Both the position numbers and the translations under genes were made by a program. Below are positions 42,242 to 42,325 of a stretch of 42,325 bases of DNA, in pieces. Numbering within the stretch: the first letter of the stretch is position 1; every line of letters begins with the position of its first letter. This DNA comes from Methanoregula sp. UBA471 (GTDB taxonomy: Archaea > Halobacteriota > Methanomicrobia > Methanomicrobiales > Methanospirillaceae). Below the pieces are notes generated by a model. The model saw nothing but the letters and a program-made list of their open reading frames with translations, searched no databases and had not been told where the DNA came from. Location: positions 1-42,325 of the forward strand of contig DADT01000051.1 of assembly GCA_002495065.1 (NCBI GenBank), written 5' to 3'.

Positions 42242-42325
42242 GGCTTTGTTGAAACGGGCATGAACAGGAATTCGCACCCGAACGATGAAAATCATTAAAT
42301 CATGTAATTCTATGAGGGCTCCCCG
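42242..42325 (+). mobile_element. IS6-like miniature element, copy H, cut by the window edge
   Basis: Begins GGCTTTGTTGAAAC 73 nt after the histidine kinase stop and continues AACAGGAATTCGCACCCGAA, then ATGTAATTCTATGAGGGC, matching the left part of copies D and F up to the first bases of hairpin 1, where the window ends. Same orientation as copy F. Confidence 0.75.

Overview
The window is a 42.3-kb piece of an archaeal chromosome, almost certainly from a methanogen of the order Methanomicrobiales (a Methanoregula-like genome is my best guess; the genus is inferred, not shown). The evidence is the gene content: MCM helicase, two distinct small RFC subunits, an RPA-associated OB protein with its phosphoesterase, archaeal CoA-synthesis genes (pantoate kinase and phosphopantothenate synthetase), the methanogen-type dihydroneopterin aldolase MptD, NMD3, a DUF3821 surface protein, the MTIP/DadD purine-salvage pair, AmrS, and tRNAs without an encoded CCA end. 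No rRNA, CRISPR array, prophage or intact insertion sequence is present.

Layout. 1-3.8 kb (minus): overlapping DNA-repair operon RPA-associated protein, phosphoesterase, Lhr-type helicase (cut by the window edge), preceded by what looks like a small frameshifted gene. 4.2-5.9 kb (minus): two membrane-anchored surface proteins. 6.0-13.7 kb (plus): replication and core genes rfcS, mcm, mptD, a TatD-like hydrolase, DUF424, NMD3, a Trm5/TYW2-type enzyme and coaBC. 14.2-17.5 kb (plus): pantoate kinase, phosphopantothenate synthetase, a second RFC-small paralogue with an altered Walker B, and a methyltransferase. 17.5-22.5 kb: AIR-synthase-like protein, TPR protein, pilin-like protein, rubredoxin, DUF99/endonuclease-dU-like protein, and a membrane glycosyltransferase. 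23.2-26.5 kb: Mut7-C protein, AmrS radical SAM enzyme, zinc-ribbon protein, UMP kinase, tRNA-Pro and endonuclease III. 26.8-30.5 kb (minus): duplicated DUF47-Pit phosphate-transport modules and tRNA-Ala. 31.2-36.2 kb: nicotinate phosphoribosyltransferase, MTIP, DadD, a secreted metallo-beta-lactamase/lamin-tail lipoprotein and DUF3006. 36.7-42.2 kb: a nitroreductase, then a KaiC-KaiB-KaiB-histidine kinase operon.

Two things stand out. First, the Kai operon is a complete-looking clock-like or timer-like signalling module: a double-domain KaiC with both catalytic Glu pairs and a Thr...Ser-Ser phosphosite region, two different KaiB proteins, and a soluble triple-PAS histidine kinase, with no KaiA. 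Second, the intergenic regions are full of one GC-rich two-hairpin repeat (eight copies in 42 kb). Three of those copies sit inside longer elements whose ends begin GGxTCTGTTGAAAC. One full element has about 50-bp terminal inverted repeats and a near-perfect 8-bp target duplication, and another keeps a transposase N-terminal remnant; both features point to a miniature, decayed IS6-like transposon. Two same-orientation copies bracket the nitroreductase plus Kai segment.
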